A stretch of DNA of 64,000 nucleotides, taken from the NCBI GenBank assembly GCA_004794655.1, contig SMMW01000003.1, positions 18,804,501-18,868,500 of the forward strand. Reading direction: 5' to 3'. The translations under genes were made by a program, and so were the position numbers. Positions 48,460 through 59,654 of this stretch are shown piece by piece. The stretch is from Marisa cornuarietis (lineage: Eukaryota > Mollusca > Gastropoda > Architaenioglossa > Ampullariidae). Under the pieces are notes generated by a model. The model did no database searches. It worked only from the letters and a program-made list of their open reading frames with translations, and had not been told where the DNA came from. Numbering within the stretch: the stretch's first letter is position 1; each line of letters starts with the position of its first letter.

Positions 48460-49163
48460 TCTGTCTTAAATAAACAGGTGGGTCTTCAGTCTCTTTTGAA
48501 ACGTAGTTGGTGAGTTGATGGTGGACGGTGACGATGGCAGAGTATTCCACAGCTTAGGTGCTGCATTTGGACGGCCCTGGCTCCAGTGCGCTTCTTGTTT
48601 GTGTCTTCCACTGCAGGGAGACAGAAACGTGACTGGGAGCCAGAGCTGGTAAGGAGGAACTACCTCTTGCAAATAGCAGCAGTTTTGAACATGCAGGACT
48701 GAGCAATCGAAAGCACTTTATAATCAATATGCTTGTTCACTGGTAGCCAGTGAAGGCTCTGTAGGATAGGGGTGATGCGCTCAGTGGACGACTTTGCACC
48801 GGTGACAATCCTGGCGGCTGTGTTTTGAACTCTTTGGAGTCAATCTAACTGCGAAGCAGGTATACCCCACAATGCACTATTACAGTAGTCTAATCTCGAT
48901 ATGATGGTAGCCACAGCAAGTGGGTTGGCAGCAGCTTGAGTCAGCATGGGCCGTAATCTACCTAAAGTCCTCAAAATGTAGTAGGATTTTGCCACAACAG
49001 AACTAATATGGTTACACATGGAGAGCTCTGCATCAATAAAGAGCCCTTTGCTGACTGTGTACGGGACATAGGGCTCTTTATTGATGCAGAGCTCTCCATG
49101 TGTAACCATATTAGTTCTGTTGTGGCAAAATCCTACTACTTTTTGAGGACTTTAGGTAGATTA
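48460..49163 (-). mobile_element. CR1-like LINE 3' end with inverted 5' segment (palindrome)
   Basis: Minus strand reads LFIDAELSMCNHISSVVAKS, YYILRTLGRLRPML, ISRLDYCNSALWGIPASQLD, then in other frames the LNWLPV-type region and a terminal APKLWNTLPSS ... RLKTHLFI block ending near 48466. The 5' 94 bases (48954-49047) are repeated inverted at 49070-49163 around a 22-bp spacer, and the plus-strand copy reads PFADCVRDIGLFIDAELSM. This head-to-head arrangement is the structure left by twin priming during LINE insertion. Confidence 0.8.
48954..49163. repeat. Near-perfect palindrome, 94-bp arms, 22-bp spacer
   Basis: Bases 48954-49047 and 49070-49163 are reverse complements with about one mismatch (T/A in AAAATGTAG versus AAAAAGTAG). 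The arms are LINE coding sequence in opposite orientations. Confidence 0.9.
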
Positions 49164-49313
49164 TGTGCTATTTTTAAATCACAGTGTTTCAGGTGTACCT
49201 GTTGGATAAAATAACTGTGACATTTAATATTCTTATGCCACAAGCTATCAGCTAAGGTAATGAAAATTTTAACTGAGAAGACGGAACAAGTTGGTTGAAC
49301 ATTTCTTTCTGAT

Positions 49314-49319
49314 TTTATT
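49314..49319 (-). terminator. Poly(A) signal of death-domain gene
   Basis: AATAAA on the minus strand about 300 bases beyond the TAA stop at 49620, just before the LINE palindrome block. Confidence 0.35.
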
Positions 49320-49619
49320 ATTAGTTTACCCCTTTCCCCACCCCACCCCATGCCATCTTTAAGTCTTTCCTCAGCATTCAAAAGACTTTATATACATAAA
49401 TACCTATAAAATATATGTTAATGTATCAATCTCATTTTAACCTTACAATTATAATAATTATAATCTTGTCTTCATGGCTATGTTTATCACACTGGAGTGA
49501 TGGCAGCTGTGTGTAGAAGGTGATACATGGATACAAGGCATCACAGTAGAAATGTCCCTTTTACCCCTAACCTCCCTATTTTCAAAGACAGGTCCACTCC
49601 CTCAAACTGGTCCCTGTTA

Positions 49620-52600
49620 TTACTGCAATTCATCTGCTAAATCTCCTCGTCCAATATCTTTTAGTGCTTTTGCTAATACAGCTATTGTATAATGTTCAGG
49701 AAATGTTTCTTTCCATTTCTTCAAGACACGATAGTTTATTTCATGCTGACCCTCCCCTCTGTAATCCTCTCCAATATGATCCAACTGAGGATCCTCTAAA
49801 TTAAGATGTCGGCCAAGATTCTTCCACTCCTTGTTTAAGTTTTCACACAACATGTCAAGCTCTTTCTGTGTAGGATGGCGCTGATTGCCTGAAAAAGAAA
49901 ATACTAAGCTATATGCACTCTAAAGAATTGGTGGTGATTGTTTTAAGCTGTGTCATAGTGAGAAATTCAAAGAACAGTCAAATCAAACATACCTCAAAAA
50001 ACATACACAAATAAGCCACAGAAAAACAATAGCAATCAAGCAAACAATGCAAATAAAGAAAAAAGTGTAATGCAAAAAGGACAAAAAGTTAAAACAGCCT
50101 ACTGAAAGCATGGTGTGGCCATCAAAGAGGATGGCATGAGACTTATTTTGGCCCTTGTGTTCTAAGGTCACTGGTTTGTTTATTATTGTTTTATGCTGTG
50201 TCAGAAACAGAGGCCATATCATTTAAGACAGCTACTTGAACTATAAAAGCAAGACTGTCTTACAATATACTAATAAATCAATAAATGAATAACAGTGGTA
50301 AACAACATGTATATAACTAAAAGAACTTTGTCTAGGTTGGTTGGCTGGCTGGTTGGTTGATTTACACTGTACCAGCAACTAAGGCTTTATCATCCCAAGA
50401 GAAGGTAATAATATGTTAAAATGGTGGAAAACAAGACCCCCATATGACACAATAACAACATCATTAACAATAAAAGCCAACAAAATGAAAAAAGATAATA
50501 AAAAATTGTAGGTAATATGTTAAAAAAGGTGCTGTGGCCCCAAAAGGCCACCCTTAAGCCAGAACCTTGAACCAGAATCTAACAGAACACAAAAACTTTA
50601 AATCTGATGGTACAGTCCTACCATCTTTAAAAATTCCTTCCAATGGTATTGAACTAGATAAGGACAACAAAGAGTCAGTTATAAAATATTATTCTGGCCT
50701 ACAAGAATATAGAAGGCATGTTTTAAAGAAAGATAAAGATAGTCTCGCGGAGGTAGGGGGAGAAGGCAGGAAGGACAAATGGACAAGGCGAAAAATAACA
50801 TCGCTCGCCCACATCCATCCCCTGCTCACAAAGGGAGGCAAAACGATTAGAGACACAGAGAGAGGTATCAGTTGTGGCAACCCCAGATGTTCAGTGCTGA
50901 GTAGCACATTTTGCTAGTGATGTTTTTGTCCTTAGCTGTGTGTCTTTCTTGTCTGTCTGGGGTGTAGCATGTTTGCTTTGTGGAGATTTTGTACTACGTG
51001 CTTGTGCGTGTGTAGTGTTTCTGAGAGTGTGGGTTGTGTGCACTTTGCCATCTGTACCACAGTTACCTATTTCACAACCAAGGACAAACAGCAACATAAG
51101 CAAGAAACCCCAGGTGCCTGCCATGCTAGAAGAAAATTTTCCTCAATAAGCATAGATACTAGCTTACACAGATGGGTCAGCAACAGATGCTATCCAAAAT
51201 GGAGGAGCTGGGGTATACATCCAGTACCCTGATGGACAGAGGCAGGTGACAGCCAGTACAGAGCTAAAAACAGAAGCCCTGATCTGTGCAGTGAATAGTG
51301 TCAGCGGCAGAGCAACCTCCAATTTGCAGGTTGTGTTTCTGTCTGTGCTGCAGGCTGTCAATAATAACCGGTTACCTGGCAGCAAAAAATATTAACTGCC
51401 TAAAAATGGTAGTGCAGTGGACACCCTCACACTGTGGTATTGAAGGCATTGCGGAGGCAGACAGAATGGCAAAATTTGGGGCCGAAGCCAGGCAGGACAA
51501 AAACAAGGCCAGATGAAAGCTATCATTAAGGCCTTGCAAAGACCTTCTATCAAAGCTGAGGCACTGCACAACTAGCTGTGATTGGTAAACCACACCAACC
51601 TCCCATCAGGGCAAGTAAGGTGGTGTGATAGGTCACTACCCTTCAGGGACTCAACCTCCACAATCAACACAGGTCCCTGTATGGCAAATGCAGAAGAGTA
51701 TGGAGCATACCAGGTTTTTCACCAATCTATAGAGGTTGGGTGTTCACCCCTAGCTTGTGGAGCTGGGCCCAAGGAGTGTCGGCAGGTCATGAGAGAAGAA
51801 GCCAAACAGCCTCAATAAGTTTAAAATAAATTGTTAGCAATTAAATACTTACAGGTAAGCGGCTTTTTGTTTCTAAACGGTACTCTTGTATCAGGACCAA
51901 CTGCTCCTCCTTTGATTATTGTTGTGTTTATCTCACCTCCTAACTGGAGCATTGCACCAGGTTGTAGTGCTCTAGCTAGTCCTTTAGCTTCAATACTGCA
52001 CCCTTTTGCTGCAAAAAAACCCCCCACATTTTGTACTAAAGTGATTCAGCCATAACACAGCAATGATTAAGCTACTCTGCTCTATAAAAATGTTGATGGA
52101 GGAAGGAAAGAGACCTCCAAAAAGGCAAGATACTAAATCATTAAGATATGAGATAAAAGGATATAATTTTTATAAATAATAAGAAAACATTTCTGTCATC
52201 ATTAATAACTGTTTCCTACTTTCAACAAATCTCTTAAACATGCCTGGCACATTAGTCAATATATAAAGATAGGTTGGTTGTTTAATGCCATGCCAGCAAC
52301 TTTATCATGGTGAATAAATGTTAATGTAGTATTAGAAATGAAATAAACAAAGAAATGGTGATGTGCCCTGCATGCAGAGAGAAAAGCCATCTACATACAA
52401 AGCATCCCAACGTGGAGAGATTTTTCAGTATTAGTATTAAAAGGGTAGGGGAAAAAATGCTGCCCTGAGAAATGCCCACTTCTTGTTTCCAAGAATCTGA
52501 AAGAACAGAGCCAACTCAAATGTAAAGCCTAAGGAACAATGGTCTTGAGTAAGGGGAGAAAGCAGCTGATTAAAGTGTCTAAACCAGGTGCAGTCGGTAT

Positions 52601-55600
52601 ACATTTGAAGAGTTCATTTCAATGAGTGATACTGGGAGGGAAACCAGGAGACGTAATCATGTACATGATGCTGACATATAAAGAAGATAGGAAGGTGTGT
52701 ATGCCTGTAGTAGCTGTAAACCATATGATGTGGTTAAAGACGTCCACCTATTCTATTTATCTCCTAATTTTTTTCTGGATTAAGCCTTCTTTATTTTAAT
52801 TGATTTGATTCACAGCATCCTTTTTGTATCAGCTCTGAAAATGGTAGAATTAGTTAAATATTCTACTTTACAATCAACCACACTTATTTTAAGCAAGAAG
52901 TGATGATACCACTTGAAAATGAGCTATTAACTTTTAATTATGGAGATGATTTAAAAAGCTATGGACACAATCAATCATTATTTAGACTGATATTTTGACT
53001 ACTTAGTCTAAACAATTCCACTATCAACAGACACCTGCATACTTCTGAAATGGATCTTGAGAGCGTATGGTGCTCAAAATCTTTTATTAAATAGTAATCT
53101 TACAGACACAAATCCATTAAACAAACTACATAAAGGTATGTAAAAAGATAGGGGCAAGTTGCATGACACATTTCTAATTTTAAACACTTTTAGGCTTTAA
53201 TTCTGTTTAGAAAGGCACAACACATTTTCAGAATTTTTTTAAAAAATAAGAAAACGCTTTTTAAACCAGATTTTCATTTCCATCAGCACATTTTTTGTGC
53301 AGCATGTCTAAATGGCATATGAGTGATTTTTGAAGAATAAACAGTTTCTAGATATCCTTCTTTAAACCAGTTTTAAGGTGTAGGAACATGTTGTGCAACT
53401 AGCCACAGAAGTACGGTTCCCAGCATCTGGTTTTATTCATTGTTCTAGACTTTATTTTATTGTGCTGCTTTTTTTATCTCAGTGTCATCTGCTGGATTCA
53501 AATTTATTTTTTAACATTTAATTCATATATTTTCTTCTTGAACTACCTTCAAAAATAAAAATATTAAATACAAACGTTATGCTAAAACATACACTGCATA
53601 CTCACAGTTCACACATATTATCCCACAAGCTCAGTCGGCGTATAGACCTTTCCACAGCACCGAGACCACTCTTATTAAAGTAACAACAGACATATTATCT
53701 GCTCTTGACAGTGGTGATATCTCTCCATTAACCCTACTGGACCTGTCTGCTGCATTTGACACTATAGACCACTCTCTGCTTCTTCACAGACTCCACACCC
53801 TCTACAGGATTTCTGGACCTGCGCTCTCGTGGTTCAACTCCTATCTCACTGATAGGACCCAGACTGTGTTAGTTGATGGTCAGATATCTCGCCCTGCTTC
53901 ACTTTTCTGTGGTGTTCCCCAAGGCTCAGTACTTGGCCCAGTTCTGTTCATCCTGTATACTAAGCCCCTTTCATCATGCATCCAGTCTCACCAGGTTTCT
54001 CATCAATCCTATGCTGATGACACGCAGCTTTACTGTTCCACTCCGCCGGCTGAGTCTCACTCTGCTATTAGCTCTATAGAAGCTGGTATCAGCGATGTCA
54101 AGGGCTGGATGGTAAAAAACAAGCTTAAACTAAATGATGATAAAACGGAAGCCCTCTTGTGCCATAGAAAAAGACATCAACCTTCACTCGTCAGTCTGCC
54201 CAATCACATCAAGGTGGGTGACAGCAACATCACCTTCACGTCATCCGTTAGGAATCCGGGATTTATTGTCACTGATGACATGACACTCGATAGACATGTA
54301 GCATCTGTCTGTCGATCTGCCTATTATGAGATTCGTAAGATCAGTGCTATCCGTCACTTTCTCTCTACACATGCTACCAACACTCTTGTCTGTGCGTTTG
54401 TTCTTTCTCGACTTGACTACTGCAACTCCTTGCTGGCAGGCTGCCCTGACTACCTCATTCAGAGACTCCAGAGAGTACAGAACTCTGCTGCGCGTCTGGT
54501 GCTTAGAGCAAGGAAACGGGACCATGTCACTCCTCTCCTTCGTTTTCTACACTGGCTACCCATCCGTTCTCGCATTCAGTACAAACTGTCTGTGCTGTGT
54601 TTTAATTTCTTTGCTGGCTCCTGTCCTGACTATTTCTCTGAACTTCTCATCCCTTACTCTCCGGCCAGACAACTACGCTCTTCGTCTGACGACCGTATCC
54701 TAACTGTTCCTGTCACCAGAACAACATATGGTCACAGGACTTTTAGCTACTGTGCTGCAAAACAATGGAACTCTCTTCCTTTCCATATCCGCCATCTTCC
54801 TACAACTGAATCTTTTAAATCTGCACTGAAAACGCACCTCTTCCTTGAGCATTACTCCTAACACAGTCCACACAATGCTAGTCCTTCTTAACCTCCCCCC
54901 ATCCCTCTTGCTACTTTACCCATCTTTCTCGCAGAATCACTATATTTTCTCTGTTCCTGTTACTTGATGCCTTTTGTTTTCTGTTTCGTCGTCAGTACTG
55001 TCGTTTTCTTTCGTCCCCTTTGTTCTGTATCTACTTAGTCCACGTCTCTTCCTCGTTTTAAGCGCTAAGAGCATGCTCTCTATGAGTGTGAATATGCGCT
55101 ATAAAAATCTTCACTATTATTATTATTATTATTATGCCAATAGTTCAATAAATGTGCACCAGTTCAAGACTTCTTTGTCTCATTTATTAAAAGGTATGAA
55201 AACATTCACAAAATTTGTTTAAAATGACAGCATCTACAAAGATATCTGTTGGGTGTCCATTAAGGGCATACGACCAATTAAGCCACTTAAGTAAAGTGAA
55301 TAAAGATTATCATAAATGTAGTCCTTTTCATTAAGTTGGCAGCTGAGTTTTACATAATGATCTGACAAATTTGTATCGCAAACAATAGTCTTGCTTGTAG
55401 TGCTCAAACAGGGCCTATCTTTGTTAGCAATGTAACAACTTCTCATCTGTGATCAAGTTGTCTCTAGGTCATGGCTGTTGTCTTTTGCAGTGGTCAACTC
55501 AGTCTTGCAATGGGTTCATTTTGTTTTACCGCTGAATGCTTTTATGCTCTTAAAAGGTTTTATAATTGTTTTTACAGCATGAGAAGGTAAACATTTGAAA

Positions 55601-58600
55601 AGTGCTGATGGACCCAGCAAAAATCTTCTTACCATATTAACTACTGAAAAGAACAGGCTCATTAAACATTATGTAAGATAAAATTACTGTACTTAATTTT
55701 ATTATATCTTCTACTGGTATTGTTTTAAATTAAAATATTAAAACTGGTTTTAGTACATCTGTAATGAAGTCAGTAATCTAATGAAATGAAAATACTCTAG
55801 TAGAAAAATATCTCTGAACTACCTGATAGCAGTTTTAGACCTTAACCCAACTTCTTTTCATTGTACAAACTATTGGAACAAAGACACTGATCATAGCACT
55901 TCCACTAAAAACATACTGTGGAAGAAGTGAGAGTGTTTAAAAAGTAAATATTATGGTAAGTTGTCCCATACCCAGTAGTTCATCTTGCTTTTGTGCACAG
56001 AAGTCAGACCCCAAACTCATCTTTTCACACTACTCTGTGCAGGTAGATCTGAGAACTTAAAGAATGAATTCTATCAGTAGTCATACCACTTCCAGAGAAA
56101 GGAAATCCTCAAAATTTGCAAAGTGATGTTCAAATCAATACTTAACCATATCAAGACCACCACTGAGAAACTGCTAGCAGAATAGGCTGACTTTAGGCCA
56201 GGTAGGAGGGGAGGGAGGGTAATCGGTGTTTTATGTCGTCCGCAAAGGAAGTTATATGATGGCAAAACAGCTGGCCCTATAAACAATTCCTACATGCAAA
56301 GAAGGCCAGGCATAGATGAACTAATCTTGCAATGCCTCATCTTGATAGAAATGCTTCTACAACATCAGCAGGATCTCTTCCACAACTTTACTGACTATAT
56401 GGAATTTCATCTGGCATGAAATGCAGTGGCATGTTATACAAAAGCTCCACAAAGATCATCAAAGTTCTGTACAAGCTCACTAGTACAGTACTACTCAGCA
56501 AGCAGCTAGAAGACTAGAAGCTGTTTTCTCCCTATATGATTGTTTAAAAGTAAAAAAATTTCACACTGTAAACCCACATTCAGCATGTTGCCAAGCAAGG
56601 TGTGCTCTACTCTGTGCTTCAAGCTGCCATATCAGAGATACAATCTACTGTGTTCTAAATGTTTTCAACAAAACCTACTCTGTATTTTAACAATGTTGGG
56701 AGAATTTTTTCATTAAAACCTACCCTGTACTTTAACAATGTCAGGACTGACAGGTCTGTTGCCTGGTGTATTCAACTGGTGGCCTCTCACTCTTGGTGCT
56801 TGACTGGCAAGTTCTGCATCAGTCTGTAGAGACTCTGGCACCTGTTGGTTGTTGGGATCTACTTCTTGTCCAGTCTGAAAAACTGATGGATGACCTCCTT
56901 GTTGCTCAATGTCATCAGAACACTGGATAGGTCTGCCTGACTGAAATACAGAAATGAAAAACAACATGAATAAAAATAGTGACCTTTGAAAGTTCACTTA
57001 ACTATCTAACGATGCACACAACATGGAGATGAAGAAAAAAATCCATAGGGACTGATTTGCCTGTGGCAGTAACCATTTGACAGAAACACAAGCTCACATC
57101 TAAATTAAATAAAAACACACTGCAGTTGAAAAAAGGTTAGAGACCAGGGGCCAATTGCACAACACAACAGAAAGGTATGACAACAACCTAACCTTAACTC
57201 TGGTTTAGGAACTTGTTACAAGTAATTCCATGAAATTTTATCAAAGGTGTGCAAAAAGGATGGTAAAACCCCTACATCATGTGGTCGATAACACCGTAAG
57301 ACATGGCTTGTTGAAATTTGAAAATCAAAGACTATATGATATCTCTCCTGTTTTGGTATCATTTAAAAAAAATTAAAATAAAGTTCAAAAACGTTTTTAC
57401 ATGTGGTGCAATTGGTGCAATGATCCAAGATGGCATCAAAACAAACAGTTTTAAAACCATGTCACTTTTGTCCTGTTGTGAGTAAAATTAAAATGTTTTT
57501 AAATTGTTAACTAAAGGAACGATCTATAATTCAATTAGATAAGCATTATTTATTAGGTTTTAATTTTTGTAAAACAGTATGTTTACATTTTTAAAAAGTT
57601 ATTTAAAACATTATAACTACAAAGATACCAATTTTTTTTAAATCAAGCCAGATTAACATGTTTAGATACATATAAAGAAAGACTCAACCAAATCTTAGGG
57701 CTGTATATAAATGTATAAAGTGAACAAGCCATTAAAAAAAAACAAGAAGCAGGACTATTTTTTATAGCCTACAAGGAACATATTATCGACTAGGTTAGCT
57801 GTGATATCTTTGCTGTGGTGGATTTCAGCTACGAATTCTTCTAGCTGTTAACTTTCGATCTACTGTTGCGTTTAAGTCATTTAAGTTTAAACCACTTTCA
57901 TCATGCATCCAGTCTATGCTTCTCATCAATCATCAGTGGCGTAGGAAGATGCTCAGCTTTGGGGGGGGGGGGGGGCAAGCTCCATACTGACAATGAATAA
58001 CGTTCACATTCTTGCCTTCCCAGCATCTTTTTTGGGGGGCGGCTGCCCCCCTTGCCCCCCCTGTTCCTACACCACTGATCATTTGTCGATGACATGCAGC
58101 TGTATTGTTTCACTCTGCCAACTGTCTCCCTCTGCTTATTAGCACTATAGAAGCCTGTATTAGTGATGTCACAGACTGGACGGTACTAAACAAACTTAAA
58201 CTCAAGAATGATAAAATGGAAGCCCTCTTACGCTTGAGAAGAAGAAACTGATCATCGCTCATCAGTTCGCCTAAGTACAACAAGGTGGGTGACACCAACA
58301 TCATCTTTACATAATCCATTAGAAATCTAGGATTCATTCACTGCAGACATGACCTTTGATAGACAAGTTACAGATGTCTGTCAGTCTGCCCATTATGTAA
58401 GATCAGATCCATCCGCCACATTCTCTCTACGTGCATTGCCAATGCTCTTGTCTGTGCATTTGTTCTATATAGGTTTGATTACTGTAATTTCCTGCTCACA
58501 GGCTGCCCGCCGTATCTTATTTAGGCCTATAAAATTCAGTAAGTACAGAACTCCACTGCATATCTGGTGCTTTGTGCTAGGAAACGAGACCATGTCCCTC

Positions 58601-59273
58601 CTCTCCTTTGTCTCCTGCACTGGCTACCCATCTGTTCTCGTATTCAGTCCAAGCTATGTTTTGCTTTCTTTGCAAGCTCCTGCTCTGACTATTTCTCTGA
58701 ACTTCTCTTACCCTACATCCCAGCCTGACAATTGCTCTTCATCTGATGACTATCCCTGACATCAGAACAACAGTCATGGGATTTTTAGTTACTGTGCTGC
58801 AAAACGGTGGAACTCTCTCCCCTTCCATATCAGCCACCTACCCACTGTATCGAATCCTTTAAATGTGCTCTAAAAACATATCTCCTAACAACACTTCATG
58901 TAATGTTAGTTCCTTTTCTACCCTTTCTTACACTCTTACATTCATCTCTTCCTCCGCAGACTCATGAAATTCTCAATCTTACTATTTCTGACCCATTTCA
59001 TCTTTGCGTCTTCTAAATATTAATGCAACTTGAAAACTGAACATACAGTTTTGCAATTTATAAAGACTCGTAAATATAGAAGAAAAACTTGTGAACACTG
59101 CGCGATAGTACTGAAAAAAAACTTTCCTCGGTCAAGTAAGGCATCATCATTTGAAAATAATGTATCGTATTTGGATTTTTCAGCGGGATGAGGATAGGGT
59201 GGTGGTGGTTCAGTGTCCCTAGGTAAGTGTTATAACGATAAACCATATTATTGTACATGTACAAACTCACCAT
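49620..59273 (-). CDS. Death-domain adaptor (FADD/RIPK1/IMD-like) with RHIM-like segment
   Basis: Minus-strand exons in transcript order: ATG at 59273-59271 immediately before GTGAGT, then 56940-56724, 52008-51853 and 49888-49620 (stop TAA 49622-49620). Every join keeps phase, giving 214 residues. Residues 2-73 are polar and Gln/Pro/Asn-rich, probably disordered. Residues 92-108 (AMLQLGGEINTTIIKGG) resemble a RIP homotypic interaction motif (hydrophobic-Q-hydrophobic-G, then N and a hydrophobic), although N lies one residue further from the core than in most RHIMs. Residues about 134-214 are a death domain: LCENLNKEWKNLGRHL, then DPQLDHIGEDYRGEG, the LKKWKE helix and AVLAKALKDIGRGDLADEL, all typical of FADD/RIPK1/IMD domains. 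Such adaptors couple immune or death receptors to caspases and NF-kB through DD-DD contacts in the cytosol. Domain order (disordered N terminus, RHIM-like, C-terminal DD) recalls arthropod IMD. A poly(A) signal lies near 49319-49314. The introns carry LINE and SINE debris. Confidence 0.8.
50330..50410 (-). repeat. SINE 3' fragment
   Basis: GGTTGGTTGGCTGGCTGGTT followed by TACCAGCAACTAAGGCTTTATC, the 3' portion of the SINE family in inverse orientation. Confidence 0.5.
51140..51830 (+). mobile_element. LINE RNase H domain fragment
   Basis: Reads LYTDGSATDAIQNGGAGVYI, TELKTEALICAV, VVFLSVLQAVNN (second Asp lost), then VQWTPSHCGIEGIAEADRMA (last catalytic Asp region) and a downstream CGAGPKECRQVM tail. 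Antisense in the last intron of the death-domain gene, ending about 20 bases from its exon at 51853. Confidence 0.75.
52270..52325 (-). repeat. SINE 3' fragment
   Basis: GGTTGGTTGTTTAATGCCAT then GCCAGCAACTTTATCATGG, the same family tail. Confidence 0.4.
52350..52620 (-). mobile_element. Jockey-like RT fragment
   Basis: Minus strand reads ISQGSIFSPTLLILILKNL and then CRWLFSL at the YVDD position, the same family as the 14.1 kb copy. Confidence 0.5.
53590..55135 (+). mobile_element. CR1-like LINE, 5'-truncated, near-intact RT C-terminal half
   Basis: An open frame runs from about 53590 to the TAA at 54861 in one phase: SAYRPFHSTETTL, LLDLSAAFDTIDHSLLL (catalytic Asp motif A), GVPQGSVLGPVLF (motif B), SYADDTQLYCS (motif C with YADD), KLKLNDDKTEALL, then the C-terminal SRLDYCNSLL / QRVQNSAARLVL block and LKTHLFLEHYS. 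A 3' UTR ends in an (ATT)n run near 55115-55135. It is the least damaged retroelement in the window and lies in antisense orientation within the longest intron of the death-domain gene. 5' truncation is typical of target-primed insertion. Confidence 0.9.
56060..56540 (+). mobile_element. RTE-like RT fragment interrupted by a SINE
   Basis: Reads YHFQRKEILKICKVMFKSIL, HIKTTTEKLLAE and ADFRP (from EEQAGFRPGRST). After about 100 bases of SINE-like sequence it continues through IDELILQCLILIEM and VWHE-like codons. Antisense in the first intron of the death-domain gene. Confidence 0.65.
56205..56310 (-). repeat. SINE fragment within RTE piece
   Basis: GGGAGGGTAATCGGTGTTTT and the following GGCCCTATAAACAATTCCTA parallel the body of the 3440-3640 SINE and break the RT frame between ADFRP and the downstream block. 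Confidence 0.5.
57880..59010 (+). mobile_element. Decayed third copy of the CR1-like LINE
   Basis: Starts at TTTCATCATGCATCCAGTCT, which matches the RT region of the 53.6 kb copy. After an inserted MITE it continues through the DDxQLY region, the MTFDRQVTDVCQSAHY block and the C-terminal region to about 59010. There are many stops, indels and substitutions. It lies just downstream of exon 1 of the death-domain gene, antisense, so this gene carries two copies of the family in its introns. Confidence 0.75.
57933..58077 (+). mobile_element. 145-bp MITE nested in LINE
   Basis: Terminal inverted repeats CAGTGGCGTAGGAA and TTCCTACACCACTG bound a short GC-rich body with a long G run at the left and C runs at the right, able to fold into a hairpin. 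It is flanked by the 5-bp duplication ATCAT (57928-57932 and 58078-58082) and interrupts LINE sequence that is continuous in the sister copy at 54000. Confidence 0.75.
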
Positions 59274-59650
59274 TTTAGTGTCGTTAGCTTCTCAGCTTCA
59301 GTACGACCAGTAACTGTCGGAGTCAAGAGACAAAACTTTACTTTCAGTTTTATGTTCGCTCTATTTCATTCTGCTATATGTTTATTTCTCCAGTGTTTAT
59401 AAAGGTATACCAAAAATGTGTTTAATGCTATAAAATAATTATTCTAAGACATGATGCTTATTTCAGAAAGTAGGAAGTCAATTGACTAGCTGGCGGAAGC
59501 CTTACGAAACTAATAGAAACCACAAGCATACATAGCAGTTAAAAAGGCAAAGGGTTTTCTGCATTGAATTGACCTGAATTCTATTTCAAGTCCGTGGCTG
59601 TTGAGTTACGTCACGTTGCAGATCACGTGATATGCTAATGTAGGTCATAA
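59274..59650 (-). promoter_or_regulatory. Probable 5' UTR and promoter region of death-domain gene
   Basis: The ATG at 59273 ends exon 1, so the leader and transcription start lie just upstream on the minus strand. No TATA box at a convincing distance was seen. The region has few repeats up to the 59.65 kb block. Confidence 0.3.
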
Positions 59651-59654
59651 CCCT

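Noticed and set aside
49620..49888. FADD orthologue
   Set aside because: The death domain is FADD-like, but no death-effector domain is found upstream; the in-phase exons give a disordered and RHIM-like N terminus instead.
50567..50917. 116-codon plus-strand ORF
   Set aside because: Low-complexity Lys-rich sequence in an intron, antisense to the death-domain gene, followed by LINE RNase H debris; no domain seen.
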